From Terriglobia bacterium (lineage in GTDB: Bacteria; Acidobacteriota; Terriglobia; Bryobacterales; Bryobacteraceae), in the NCBI GenBank assembly GCA_020073345.1, contig JAIQFI010000001.1:248001-312000 (forward strand): a stretch of DNA of 64,000 nucleotides. Direction: 5' to 3'. Within the stretch, counting starts at the first letter, position 1; every line of letters begins with the position of its first letter. Under the pieces are notes generated by a model. It worked only from the letters and a program-made list of their open reading frames with translations, had not been told where the DNA came from and ran no database searches. Below are positions 32,292 to 42,065 of the stretch, piece after piece. A program made the translations under genes and the position numbers.

Positions 32292-34187
32292 ATGAAACGC
32301 ACTCTGCACGTTGCGGCTCTGCTCGCCGCCGCCGGCGCGGCCTATTTGGCCTGGACCGGATCGACTTTCGCGCAGGCTCCTCCCGCGAATCCGCAAGCGA
32401 AGGGCAAGCAGCAAGGCAAGCAAACCGGATCGGCCGGAACCGAATCCGGATGGGCCGCGTTCCAGACCCGCTGCATGGGCTGCCACGGCAACGCCGCTGT
32501 CCCCGCGGCGCAATCGCCCGAGCAGATCCGCCAGATGTCGCCGGAGCGCATCTACACGTCGCTGACCACCGGCAGCATGAAGACGCAAGGCGATGCGTTG
32601 AGCGAAGATCAGCGCCGCATGCTTGCGACGTTCATGTCGGCCCGCCCGCTCGGGAGCCTTGCTGAAGGCGCTGCGGCGAGCATGCCCAACCGTTGCGCGT
32701 CGAACCCGGCCATGACCGATCCGGCGTCTGGACCGGCATGGAACGGATGGGGCGTGGATAGTGGCAACACTCGCTTCCAGCCGGCTAAGAATGCGGGACT
32801 GACCGCGGCGCAGGTTCCCAATCTCAAGCTCAAGTGGGCCTTTGGCGTTCCGACCGGCATGTCGCAATACAACCAGCCGACCATCGTTTCGGGACGCGTG
32901 TTTCTAGGCACCGATACGGGCTACGTCTATTCGCTGGACGCTAAGACCGGCTGTGTCTACTGGTCGTTCCAGACCAAGGCGGCAGTTCGGGGCGCGCTCA
33001 GTGTCGGTCCGGTGAAGGGCAAAGGTTCCACCAAGTACGGCGTGTTCTTCGGCGATTTCCGTACCTATGTCTACGGCCTGGATGCGCAAACCGGCCAGCA
33101 GATCTGGTCGACCAGGGCGGACGACCATTTCATCGCGCGCATCACGGCGGCTCCCATCTTCCATGACGGGAAGGTGTATGTGCCGGTGTCGTCGTCGGAA
33201 GAGTTTCAGGCGGGGAATCTGGATTATCCCTGCTGCACGTCGCGCGGCAGCGTGGTCGCGTTCGACGCCAGCAATGGCGAGCGGCTCTGGAAAACATACG
33301 TCATGGATGAGCCCAAGCCGGTACGAAAGAATTCCAAGGGAGTGCAGCTCTATGCGCCCGCGGGCGGGTCGGTGTGGAACTCCCCGACCATCGACACCAA
33401 GCTCAACGCCATCTATTTCGGCACGGGCGATGCTGAAACCGAACCTGCGGCCAAGACGAGCGATGCCGTCATGGCGCTGGATCTGAAAACCGGCAAGGAA
33501 CTGTGGCACTACCAGATTCAGGAAAACGACGCATTCCTGGGCGGCTGCGGCGGCGGCGCCAACAAGTCCGATAACTGCCCGGTAAATCCTGGACCGGATC
33601 TGGATATCGGCAACTCGCCGATCCTGAAGACGCTGCCGGATGGCAAGAGAATCCTGCTCACGGCGGGCAAGGACGGCCGGGTGTTCGCGCTGGATCCGGA
33701 TAAGAAGGGCGCGCTCCTGTGGATGACCAATGCGGCGCCTCCACCGCCCCCCGGAGCCACTGGATTTGCTCGTTTAGGCGGGATCGTGTGGGGCGGCGCG
33801 GCCGATGATCGCAACGTTTATTACGGACTCAACTCCGGCGGCATGTCGGCTCTGAGGCTCACCACCGGTGAAAAGGTCTGGTACACGCCCTTGGCGAAGG
33901 ACACCCCGCGTGTGAATAACGCCGCCGCCGTCAGCGCGATTCCCGGAGTCGCGTTCGTGGCGGGATCGGACGGCGTTCTGCACGCGCTTTCCGCGGCCGA
34001 CGGAAAAATCATCTGGGAATACAATACTGCCCGCGATTTCGATACAGTCAATAAGGTTCCCGCCCACGGCGGGGCTATTAATTCGATTGGTCCTACAATC
34101 GTCAACGGGATGTTATTCATAGGCTCTGGGTACGCAGTCAGCGGAGGCAATTTCGGTAACGCACTCTTAGCGTTCTCGCTCGAGTAA
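32292..34187 (+). CDS. Cytochrome c-quinoprotein (polyvinyl-alcohol-dehydrogenase-like)
   Basis: A 631-residue periplasmic protein with a signal peptide (about 1-28) and a Lys/Gln-rich linker. The c-type haem motif CMGCH (Cys61-His65) is followed by a PQQ-dependent eight-bladed propeller with repeated A-x-D-A-x-T-G-x-x-x-W motifs. A vicinal Cys-Cys (DYPCCTSRGSV) matches the disulfide ring that contacts PQQ in quinoprotein dehydrogenases. Haem-first, propeller-second order is that of polyvinyl alcohol dehydrogenases. The true substrate could be any secondary alcohol or polymer. It follows the VOC gene by 15 bases, and a second protein of the same design lies at 34932. Confidence 0.88.
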   Translation: MKRTLHVAALLAAAGAAYLAWTGSTFAQAPPANPQAKGKQQGKQTGSAGTESGWAAFQTRCMGCHGNAAVPAAQSPEQIRQMSPERIYTSLTTGSMKTQGDALSEDQRRMLATFMSARPLGSLAEGAAASMPNRCASNPAMTDPASGPAWNGWGVDSGNTRFQPAKNAGLTAAQVPNLKLKWAFGVPTGMSQYNQPTIVSGRVFLGTDTGYVYSLDAKTGCVYWSFQTKAAVRGALSVGPVKGKGSTKYGVFFGDFRTYVYGLDAQTGQQIWSTRADDHFIARITAAPIFHDGKVYVPVSSSEEFQAGNLDYPCCTSRGSVVAFDASNGERLWKTYVMDEPKPVRKNSKGVQLYAPAGGSVWNSPTIDTKLNAIYFGTGDAETEPAAKTSDAVMALDLKTGKELWHYQIQENDAFLGGCGGGANKSDNCPVNPGPDLDIGNSPILKTLPDGKRILLTAGKDGRVFALDPDKKGALLWMTNAAPPPPPGATGFARLGGIVWGGAADDRNVYYGLNSGGMSALRLTTGEKVWYTPLAKDTPRVNNAAAVSAIPGVAFVAGSDGVLHALSAADGKIIWEYNTARDFDTVNKVPAHGGAINSIGPTIVNGMLFIGSGYAVSGGNFGNALLAFSLE

Positions 34188-34230
34188 TGCCATCATTTAC
34201 ACCATATACACAACCCAAAAGGAGAACACT

Positions 34231-34932
34231 ATGAAAAACACTCGATACATCCTGGGCGCGGCCATCTTGCTAATGAGCGCGTGCATGGCATTTGGCCAGG
34301 CCAAAGATGGCAAAGGCAAAGGAGACGGCAAAGGCAAAGGGGGACCTCCTCCGCCGATGAGTTTCTTCGTCACCAGCGTGGGCAAAGGAAACGGCGCCGA
34401 TCTGGGCGGCCTGGCGGGCGCAGACGCGCATTGCCAGATGCTCGCTGCGGCCGCAGGGCGCGGAAGCAGCACTTGGCACGCCTATCTCAGCACTCAGGGA
34501 GCGGGCGCGGTGAATGCGCGCGATCGCATCGGGGCGGGTCCGTGGGCCAACGCTAAAGGCCAAGTGATCGCGGCCAATGTCGCCGAGCTGCACGGAGATA
34601 CGCTCGAAATCGCTCGCATGGGCAACCGTATTACCAAAACCTCGGCTATTAACGAAAAAGGTGAGGTTATGAACGGCGTCGGCGATACGCCGAACGAGCA
34701 CGATATCCTCACCGGATCGCAGCCGGACGGACGCGCGTACACCGATGCCGCGGACCACACGTGCAACAACTGGACCAGCAGCGGCATGGGGACAGCGCAG
34801 CTCGGCCACTTCGATCGCATGGGCGGCGGGAACGCGTCTTGGAACTCGGTTCATCCCAGCCAGGGATGCAGCCAGCCGAACCTGGTAGCAACCGGCGGCG
34901 CCGGCAAGCTGTACTGTTTCGCGATCAACTAA
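34231..34932 (+). CDS. Exported lectin-like (DUF1554-like) protein
   Basis: A 233-residue protein with a good ribosome-binding site (AAAGGAG) and a signal peptide (1-22). A Gly/Lys/Pro-rich spacer leads to a globular domain starting FFVTSVGKGNGADLGGLAGADAHCQ and ending in HPSQGCSQPNLVATGGAGKLYCFAIN. This arrangement of Gly, Trp and Cys is that of the exported proteins annotated as lectin-like or DUF1554 in other bacteria. Two disulfides are likely. Its stop overlaps the next gene's start by one base (TAATG), so it is translationally coupled to the second cytochrome-quinoprotein. Carbohydrate binding is inferred, not shown. Confidence 0.78.
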   Translation: MKNTRYILGAAILLMSACMAFGQAKDGKGKGDGKGKGGPPPPMSFFVTSVGKGNGADLGGLAGADAHCQMLAAAAGRGSSTWHAYLSTQGAGAVNARDRIGAGPWANAKGQVIAANVAELHGDTLEIARMGNRITKTSAINEKGEVMNGVGDTPNEHDILTGSQPDGRAYTDAADHTCNNWTSSGMGTAQLGHFDRMGGGNASWNSVHPSQGCSQPNLVATGGAGKLYCFAIN

Positions 34933-36749
34933 TGCGCAGTCCGCTGGGGCTTGGCGCGATTATTGCCGCTGGATTGCTTTCGGCGCAAGATGGATCGTCG
35001 TTGTACGATCGCACCTGTGCGTCGTGTCACAACGGCGGCAACGATCGCGCGCCCAGCCGCGACGCCCTCCGGTCCATGTCCGCCGACCGTGTTCTGGCGG
35101 CGATGGAAACCGGACCGATGATTAGCATGGCGGTCCGTCTCACCACGGCGGATCGCCGCGCTATCGCGGAATTTGTCAGCGGCAAACCGATTGGGCAGCC
35201 GCTGGTCACTACGCCTTCGGCGAAAGCAATGTGCCCTGCTTCTGAGGCGAGCTTCACGCTCGCCGGTTCCATGTGGACCGGTTGGGGGGTGAACACGAGT
35301 AACACCCGGTTCCAGAGCACCGCTGGGATTGGCGCCGCGGAAGTGCCGCGCCTCAAAGTGAAATGGGCCTTCGCGTTTCCTGGCGATATCCAAGCGTATT
35401 CGCAACCGACCATCGCTGGAGGACGCGTGTTCGTCGGCAGCGCCGGCGGTAAAGTCTATTCGCTCGAGGCGAAAACCGGTTGCGTCCATTGGTTCTTCGA
35501 GGCGGATTCGGGAGTGCGCAGCGCGGTCACCCTGGCTCGTGTGGGATCAGGTAACGTTGCCTTCTTCGGCGACGGAAAAGCCAACGTGTACGGCGTGGAC
35601 GCGACTACGGGCAAGCAACTCTGGAAGACCAAGGCCGACGCGTTTCCCGTCGCGGGAATCACCAGCTCGCCGGTCTTCTACAACGGACGGATTTACATCG
35701 GCGTAAAGAGCGGCGAGGAGGCTTCCGGCGCGGATCCTCACTACGAGTGCTGCCGTTTTCGCGGAAGCGTAGTCGCGCTGGATGCCGCCACTGGGAAGCA
35801 GGTTTGGAAGACCTACCTGGTCGACGAGCCCAAGCGCACCACTAAGAACAAAGCTGGTGCGCAGCTCTGGGCGCCCTCCGGCGTTTCGGTGTGGAGCACC
35901 CCAGCCATCGATGGACAAAGGAATGCCGTCTACGTCACCACCGGCAACAACTACACTGACCCGGCGACGCGGATGAGCGACGCGTTCGTGGCTCTGGACC
36001 TGAACTCGGGCAAGATTCTTTGGTCGCGGCAGATGACGCCGAAGGACGCGTACACAGCCGCGTGCCGCCTGCCCGATAAAACCAACTGCGCCGAATCGAA
36101 CGGTCCCGATTTCGACTTCGGGTCATCGCCGATTTTAGTCGCGCTACCCAGTGGAAAACGCGCGCTGATCGCCGGACAGAAATCGGGCGTAGTTTACGCA
36201 GTCGATCCCGATAATCAGGGCGAGGTTTTGTGGCAAACACGAGTTGGCAAGGGCGGTACGATGGGCGGCGTTCAGTGGGGCTCGGCGGCGGACCAGAACA
36301 ATGTGTACGTCGCCGTGTCCGACATCGGACGCATCATGTTGACCTACAGCACGTCGACCGATGCCGATCCCAAACAGGGCGGCGGCATGTTCGCCTTGCG
36401 CTTGAACAATGGCGAAAACGTTTGGTATACGGCGCCAAAGCCGTGTGGGCAGCAGCCTCGATGCAGTCCCGCGCAATCCGCCGCGGTGACCGCGATCCCC
36501 GGCGTGGCCTTTTCCGGATCGGTGGATGGCCACCTGCGGGCATATTCGTCGGCCGATGGCAAAATCGTCTGGGATTATGACACCGCACAAGCCTATGAGA
36601 CGGTAAATGGCGTACCGGGACACGGCGGTTCACTGGATGGTCCCGGCCCAGCTATCGCCGACGGCATGCTGTTCGTGAATTCGGGATATCCCACCGCCGG
36701 CGGCATGTCCGGCAACGTGCTGCTGGCGTTTTCGGTGGACGGCAATTAA
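34932..36749 (+). CDS. Second cytochrome c-quinoprotein (PQQ propeller)
   Basis: A 605-residue paralogue of the product at 32292. It has a signal peptide (about 1-18), the haem motif CASCH (Cys29-His33), then a PQQ-type propeller with the vicinal Cys pair HYECCRFRGSV and many G-x-x-x-W blade motifs. Its ATG shares a base with the stop of the lectin-like gene, so its start is well fixed. It lacks the long linker seen in the first copy. Two quinoproteins of one design in one operon may act on related substrates or form a complex. The electron acceptor is probably a soluble cytochrome or the respiratory chain. Confidence 0.88.
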   Translation: MRSPLGLGAIIAAGLLSAQDGSSLYDRTCASCHNGGNDRAPSRDALRSMSADRVLAAMETGPMISMAVRLTTADRRAIAEFVSGKPIGQPLVTTPSAKAMCPASEASFTLAGSMWTGWGVNTSNTRFQSTAGIGAAEVPRLKVKWAFAFPGDIQAYSQPTIAGGRVFVGSAGGKVYSLEAKTGCVHWFFEADSGVRSAVTLARVGSGNVAFFGDGKANVYGVDATTGKQLWKTKADAFPVAGITSSPVFYNGRIYIGVKSGEEASGADPHYECCRFRGSVVALDAATGKQVWKTYLVDEPKRTTKNKAGAQLWAPSGVSVWSTPAIDGQRNAVYVTTGNNYTDPATRMSDAFVALDLNSGKILWSRQMTPKDAYTAACRLPDKTNCAESNGPDFDFGSSPILVALPSGKRALIAGQKSGVVYAVDPDNQGEVLWQTRVGKGGTMGGVQWGSAADQNNVYVAVSDIGRIMLTYSTSTDADPKQGGGMFALRLNNGENVWYTAPKPCGQQPRCSPAQSAAVTAIPGVAFSGSVDGHLRAYSSADGKIVWDYDTAQAYETVNGVPGHGGSLDGPGPAIADGMLFVNSGYPTAGGMSGNVLLAFSVDGN

Positions 36750-36815
36750 TTCCTTTGCGATCCAGCCATTTACGGGTTCCTGAGTGGTCACGCTACTTGT
36801 GTGGACCCCGGAAAA

Positions 36816-36831
36816 GGAGTAAACTTACTCC
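36816..36831. promoter_or_regulatory. Operator-like inverted repeat upstream of second TonB receptor
   Basis: GGAGTAA, AC, TTACTCC form a perfect 7-bp inverted repeat with a 2-base centre, 49 bases before the start codon. The gap from 36750 to 36879 contains no gene. No convincing -35/-10 pair was found near it. Confidence 0.5.
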
Positions 36832-36879
36832 AACGTTGTTGTGTTCGCTTGGGGTATTGAATTGAGGGAGGTCTTTATA

Positions 36880-39800
36880 ATGAAGTTTTTCTCGCTTGTA
36901 CTTTGTCTTCTATTGTCCACGTCCGCGATTTTCGCGCAGGGCGCTTTGGGCACGATCACCGGAACAGTGTCCGATCCTAGCGGCGCGGTGGTGGGTAACG
37001 CTTCGATCGAGGTCAAGAATCAGGCCACTGGCCAAGTCTTCAGAACAGTGTCCACACCCACAGGCAACTACTCGGTGGCCCAGCTGCCGGTTGGATCCTA
37101 CGAACTGACGGCCACAGTAACGGGATTCAAGACCTACAAGCGGCCGGGCCTGGATCTGGCGGCGGCGCAAATCATGCGCATCGACATTCCGCTCGAGGTC
37201 GGCTCGCAGACAGAAGCCGTTACCGTCACCGCCGAGGCTTCCCTTCTGAAGACCGAAACAGGCGACCTGACCCACAACGTCACCATGAGCACATTGACCG
37301 ATCTCCCTCTTCTGGGAATCGGGGCCGCCAACTCCGGCACCAGCGGCGTGCGCAATCCCTACAACTCGCTGCAGATGCTTCCGGGCGTTAGTTCGTACAA
37401 CAGCAGCGGACTATTCACCCTCAACGGCCTGGGCGGCGGAGCGGGTTTTATTCCGGCTCTGACCGAGACCATGCGCGTGGAAGGTCAAGACGCGAGCTCT
37501 CGCCTGTTCGGGACCTACGACTATACGCAGATGGGCCAGCCTAGCGTGGATTCGATTCAGGAAATTGCATACCAGACCAGCAACTACGCCGCCGAATTTG
37601 GGCAAGCGGGCGTCGCGGTCATCAACATGACCATGAAGTCCGGCACCAACCAATATCACGGCAGCGGCTACGACTACTTCGTCAATGAGGACTTGAACGC
37701 CGGCAATCCTTTCAGCTCCACCAAAGACGGCGAGCGTGGAAAGTACCGGCCGCGTAACCGCCGCCAGGATTTCGGCGGAACCCTGGGCGGGCCGGTCTAC
37801 ATTCCCAAAATCTATAACGGGCACGACAAGACTTTCTTCTTCTGGAACTATGAGCAGTTCCTTGAGACCCAGCAGTACGGCTTTACCGACACCGTACCCG
37901 TGCCCGCGTATCTGAACGGCGATTTTTCCGCGATCTCACCGAATGGGACTTGCAGCCTTTGCGCCGCATACGGCATCCAGACCACCGCGTTGGGGGCCAC
38001 GGACGCGCAGGGCAGGCAGTTGTTTGCGAATACCATCTACGACCCGCGCACCCGTAACACGACGGCCGCCGGCCTGGGGTACGCCGATCCGTTCGTGAAC
38101 AACAAAGTTCCCCTGAACCTTATCGATGCCACCACGCAGAAGATCGAAGCGCTGCTTCCCCTGGCGCAAAACGCCAATCTCGTCGGCAATTACAGCGCGA
38201 GCGTGGCGGGCTCGCGATACTCCGCCATTCCGTCGATCAAGATCGATCACAATATCTCCTCCAAGGATAAGTTGTCCTTCTTTTGGTCCAGGATCAACAC
38301 CGAGAGCCAGATCTCCTCTCCCCTGGGAGGCGCGGACGGTCTGCCACTCAATATCGGCGCATACCGGGGCACCTTCATTCCCACCTACACCACCCGGCTG
38401 AACTACGATCGCACCATGACGCCGACGCTCCTGCTGCACCTGGGCGTGGGCTTCTATCACACCAGATTCGACGACCATGCGCCCAACCTCAATTTCGATC
38501 CGGCGTCGATCGGACTGAGTGGCTTCCTGATCCACCGCCAGTTCCCCAGCATCACCGGGATGTCGAGCACCCTTTACGGAGGCATGCAGAATCTCGGAGA
38601 AGCCATCCAAACGCTCAACTACGAGGAAAAGCCAACCTTTAACGCCAACGCGACTTGGATCAAAGGAAATCACACCTACAAACTTGGGGCCGAGATGTAT
38701 CTCGAGCAGGCCTACAACGGAAGCTTTTCCACGGTTACGCTGGCGACCGGTCTCAACGCGACTTCACAGCCCTTCACCCCCACCGGCAATCTGAACGGTG
38801 CCACTCTGGGCTTCGGCTACGCCAGTTGGCTGCTGGGCGACTACGGAACAACCACGTTTGGAGCCCTTAGTTCCACCAACCAGACCCCCCAATTGAATTA
38901 CCGCCAAGGGAGCCAGCAGTGGGGACTGTTCCTGCAAGACACCTGGAAAATTACCCGCAAGCTCACGCTGGATTACGGCATCCGGTGGGATTATGCCACG
39001 CCATATCACGAGCAGTACGGGCGGCAGGGACAATTCGATCCGACTACCCCGAACGCTAATGCCGGCGGGCACCCGGGCGCGACACTCTATGCCAGCACGT
39101 GCGGTTGCCAGTTCTACCAGGCCACCTATCCTTATGCGATCGGGCCTCGGATCGGCCTTGCCTATCAGATCAACCCCAAGACGGTGTTTCGCGCCGGATG
39201 GGGAATCAATTACCAGTTCATTGCGGCCAGTGCGGGTGGTATTGTCAGCACCAGCGGAACCCCTGCTCTGGCTGGCATCAACGCGTTCGTAAACATCCAG
39301 GCGCCTGGCGCCATCGTATCGCCGGCCTGGCCCGTCACCGATCCAAACCGCTTTCCGCTTTTGGGTACTGTGAGTGGCGCCCCGACGATGCCGGACGCGA
39401 ACCAAAACCGGCCGCCGAGAATCAACCAATGGAGCGTTGGCATCCAGCGGGAGATTTCGAGGGATCTCATCGTGGAAGCATCCTACGTGGCCAATCGCGC
39501 CGTCTGGCTGGGCGGCGGACCTCTGGGCTTCCTGAGTCAGATCTCTCCTCAACAATACGCGAAATATGGCTTGTACCCCTATCCTGGAACCGGCCCCGCG
39601 GGGACTAACAACGATGCGGATCGCGCCCTTCTGCTCCAGCCGCTTACCAGTGCTTCCGTCGTAGCCAAAGTCGGCAGGATCCTGCCCTATACCGGCTTCG
39701 CAGGAACCTCGCTGCAGAGTGCCCTATATCCATTTCCGCAGTTCGGTGCGTTGGCGCCCACCGGATCCGCAACTGGCGACAGCAGGTACGACTCTTTACA

Positions 39801-40587
39801 AATTAAAGCCACCAAGCGCTTCTCGCACGGCCTCCAGGCCAGCGGTGCATACACTTGGGCCAAGGGCTTCACCCGACCCAACCGGCAGGACTTCTTCAAC
39901 CCCGACTCTAATCCGTGGTCGCTGCAGCAGATTCCGCCACAGGCTCTAACCTTCAACTTCACCTATACGATCCAGAAGTTCGCGTTCCTGCCCAAATACG
40001 CGAACCTGGTCACCAAGGATTGGGAGATTGGTTTCTTCGCCATATACCAAAGCGGCCAGTTCCTCGTGCCGCCTAACAGCACAACCGCGAATCAACTGAC
40101 GAGCCAGGACGTGCGCACGGGTCAGCCCCTGTACCTGAAAGACATCAACAATATCCACGGTTACAATCCATATACGGATGTCGTGCTGAACCCCGCCGCT
40201 TGGGCGCAGTTGCCCTCTAACAGCGTCGGGCCAGCCACGAGTACGTTTTACAGCGATTTCCGCGGCCCGCGCCAGCCCAGGGAGAACGCGAACCTCGGCC
40301 GTCACTTCCGCATCAAGGAGCGAATGGACTTCTATATCAGGGGCGAGTTCGTCAACATCTTTAACCGGACCATCCTGCCGAATCCCAGTGCGGGACCGGT
40401 TGGATTCACGAATCCCCCTGGCCCGCAGATCAAGCCGACCTTTGGCGCGGGCGGCGGGACTATTCTGACCGGCGGGTTCGGTGTGATCAATGCTTTCAAC
40501 GCACCCGGCACGGCTCCGGCTCCCACTGCCCCGCTTACGCCTCTCACCGGCCGAACGGGTACGGTGATCGCCCGGTTCACGTTCTAG
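36880..40587 (+). CDS. Oar-type TonB-dependent receptor (second)
   Basis: An outer-membrane receptor of about 1,235 residues. I chose the ATG at 36880, with GGGAGG just upstream and a signal peptide (MKFFSLVLCLLLSTSAIFAQ). It has a carboxypeptidase-regulatory-like domain (ITGTVSDPSGAVVGNASIEVKNQATG), a plug domain with DLPLLGIGAANS in place of the usual NGR motif, a long barrel and a terminal strand TVIARFTF. As in the first receptor, large extracellular inserts are visible. A strong terminator follows. Its position after the two cytochrome-quinoproteins suggests uptake of the same class of substrate, but this is inference. Confidence 0.9.
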   Translation: MKFFSLVLCLLLSTSAIFAQGALGTITGTVSDPSGAVVGNASIEVKNQATGQVFRTVSTPTGNYSVAQLPVGSYELTATVTGFKTYKRPGLDLAAAQIMRIDIPLEVGSQTEAVTVTAEASLLKTETGDLTHNVTMSTLTDLPLLGIGAANSGTSGVRNPYNSLQMLPGVSSYNSSGLFTLNGLGGGAGFIPALTETMRVEGQDASSRLFGTYDYTQMGQPSVDSIQEIAYQTSNYAAEFGQAGVAVINMTMKSGTNQYHGSGYDYFVNEDLNAGNPFSSTKDGERGKYRPRNRRQDFGGTLGGPVYIPKIYNGHDKTFFFWNYEQFLETQQYGFTDTVPVPAYLNGDFSAISPNGTCSLCAAYGIQTTALGATDAQGRQLFANTIYDPRTRNTTAAGLGYADPFVNNKVPLNLIDATTQKIEALLPLAQNANLVGNYSASVAGSRYSAIPSIKIDHNISSKDKLSFFWSRINTESQISSPLGGADGLPLNIGAYRGTFIPTYTTRLNYDRTMTPTLLLHLGVGFYHTRFDDHAPNLNFDPASIGLSGFLIHRQFPSITGMSSTLYGGMQNLGEAIQTLNYEEKPTFNANATWIKGNHTYKLGAEMYLEQAYNGSFSTVTLATGLNATSQPFTPTGNLNGATLGFGYASWLLGDYGTTTFGALSSTNQTPQLNYRQGSQQWGLFLQDTWKITRKLTLDYGIRWDYATPYHEQYGRQGQFDPTTPNANAGGHPGATLYASTCGCQFYQATYPYAIGPRIGLAYQINPKTVFRAGWGINYQFIAASAGGIVSTSGTPALAGINAFVNIQAPGAIVSPAWPVTDPNRFPLLGTVSGAPTMPDANQNRPPRINQWSVGIQREISRDLIVEASYVANRAVWLGGGPLGFLSQISPQQYAKYGLYPYPGTGPAGTNNDADRALLLQPLTSASVVAKVGRILPYTGFAGTSLQSALYPFPQFGALAPTGSATGDSRYDSLQIKATKRFSHGLQASGAYTWAKGFTRPNRQDFFNPDSNPWSLQQIPPQALTFNFTYTIQKFAFLPKYANLVTKDWEIGFFAIYQSGQFLVPPNSTTANQLTSQDVRTGQPLYLKDINNIHGYNPYTDVVLNPAAWAQLPSNSVGPATSTFYSDFRGPRQPRENANLGRHFRIKERMDFYIRGEFVNIFNRTILPNPSAGPVGFTNPPGPQIKPTFGAGGGTILTGGFGVINAFNAPGTAPAPTAPLTPLTGRTGTVIARFTF

Positions 40588-40606
40588 GTTAAGCTGAATC
40601 AAAGTG

Positions 40607-40645
40607 AAGCCCGCCGCCTTAACCGGCCGGCGGGTTTTGCTTTTT
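40607..40645 (+). terminator. Rho-independent terminator after TonB receptor
   Basis: A 10-bp stem (40607-40616 with 40628-40637, the outer pairs being A-T plus one G-T wobble) is followed by TTTTGCTTTTT. It ends only ten bases before the next gene's GTG. Confidence 0.82.
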
Positions 40646-40655
40646 AGGAACTGCT

Positions 40656-42014
40656 GTGCGTCTTGCTGGCATCCCGGTCATCTTCGCTGCCGCTGTGGGC
40701 GTCCTCGCGGCCGACCGTGCCTTTACCTCCTATGCGAGCGTGAAACGCGTTTTGGAGGCGCAGCGCGAACGCCTGCCCGCCGAGCTTAGAAACGCAGACG
40801 ACGCCAAGTGGAGCGCCTGGAGCCGGCGCCAGGACCAGACCATTCGCGCACGTCTGGAGCAGGGCGATCTGGATTCCCTGGTCAATCTCCTGTTATTCGG
40901 GACCTCGTTCACCAAGCAGTCGCGGATCAAGGTCGAGGAAATCACCCAGGCTTCGAAGTCCGGCGCCTTGCGGGCCCGCGTGGATGATTTGGTGGCGGGT
41001 ATGCGCAGTCCGGGCGGCAATGAGCGCCTCGTTTTCTTGAATGGTCTTCTGCGGCGCAAGGGAATCGATCTGGGGAGTTCCGCAACAGGCGTTTTCATCT
41101 ATAACAATCTCGAACGGGTGCTTCAGGAGCGTAAGACGCTCGCCGAGCGCGCGGCGGAAGCCAAGCGCACCAACCTGCCGGATCTGGACCGGGCATCCCT
41201 TTTCTCCGATCGCGGTGTGTCGCTCGACACCAGCATTCTCCCTGATTTTTCGATCGAGCAAACCTTGCGTGACTTGAAGAAGCGCGGCATGCTGCGGGAA
41301 GGCCAGGTGGCTCGCGTGGCCGTGGTCGGGCCGGGCCTCGATTTTATCGATAAGAACGACGAATCCGGCTACGACTATTATCCCCAGCAGACGGTGCAAC
41401 CTTTTGCGTTGTACGATTCGCTGGTCCGGCTAAAGCTCGCGAGAGCCAACGCCCTGTCCCTGTCAATTCTGGACATCAGCCAACGAGTGATCGACCATAT
41501 CCAGCGCGCTCGCGAACGCGCCAGGAAGAACACCGGGTACGTCATCCAGTTGCCGCGTGACGTATCACGTCCGTGGCCGCCGGAGCTTGTCTCCTACTGG
41601 AGTTCGCTAGGCGACCAAGTGGGAACCGCGGTGATGCCGGTCCGGCCGCCGGAGATCTTTCAATCTCTAAACGGCGGGCAAGGCCTGGAAACGCGGGCGG
41701 TGCGAATCCGTCCGGACGCGGTGCTGGCGTGTCAGCCGACGGATCTCAATATCGTGCTCGAACGTATCGATCTGACTGCGGCGAACCGCTTCGACCTGGT
41801 GATCGGCACCAATATATTCGTTTACTACGATTCTTTCGAGCAGACGCTTGCGCTCGAGAACGCAGGCGCCATGCTGAAGCCCGGAGGTCTCCTGCTGTCA
41901 AATGACCGGCTGCCCGAGGTCCCGGGCGGTTCCATGCGGCTGGCTGGCACGACCGAGGTGCGATACGACGATCGTGGCGCTCGAGAGGTCGTCGGCTGGT
42001 ATCAGGCACGCTGA
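40656..42014 (+). CDS. Exported protein with SAM-methyltransferase-like C-terminal half
   Basis: A 452-residue protein beginning with GTG. A hydrophobic N-terminus (RLAGIPVIFAAAVGVLA) looks like a signal peptide. The N-terminal half is helical and unrecognised. The C-terminal half contains a glycine motif VARVAVVGPGLDF, the acidic-type continuation, and DLVIGTNIFVYYDSFEQTLALENAGAMLKPGGLLLSND, the post-motif typical of class I or CheR-like methyltransferases. Because SAM is cytoplasmic, an exported methyltransferase would be anomalous; the fold may have been co-opted for binding, or the N-terminus may be a membrane anchor. The preceding terminator leaves no room for its own promoter. Confidence 0.7.
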   Translation: MRLAGIPVIFAAAVGVLAADRAFTSYASVKRVLEAQRERLPAELRNADDAKWSAWSRRQDQTIRARLEQGDLDSLVNLLLFGTSFTKQSRIKVEEITQASKSGALRARVDDLVAGMRSPGGNERLVFLNGLLRRKGIDLGSSATGVFIYNNLERVLQERKTLAERAAEAKRTNLPDLDRASLFSDRGVSLDTSILPDFSIEQTLRDLKKRGMLREGQVARVAVVGPGLDFIDKNDESGYDYYPQQTVQPFALYDSLVRLKLARANALSLSILDISQRVIDHIQRARERARKNTGYVIQLPRDVSRPWPPELVSYWSSLGDQVGTAVMPVRPPEIFQSLNGGQGLETRAVRIRPDAVLACQPTDLNIVLERIDLTAANRFDLVIGTNIFVYYDSFEQTLALENAGAMLKPGGLLLSNDRLPEVPGGSMRLAGTTEVRYDDRGAREVVGWYQAR

Positions 42015-42065
42015 CGCCGGAACTTTTTCCAGACGCCACTTGTCCAATCAGCCGGGGACAACACC

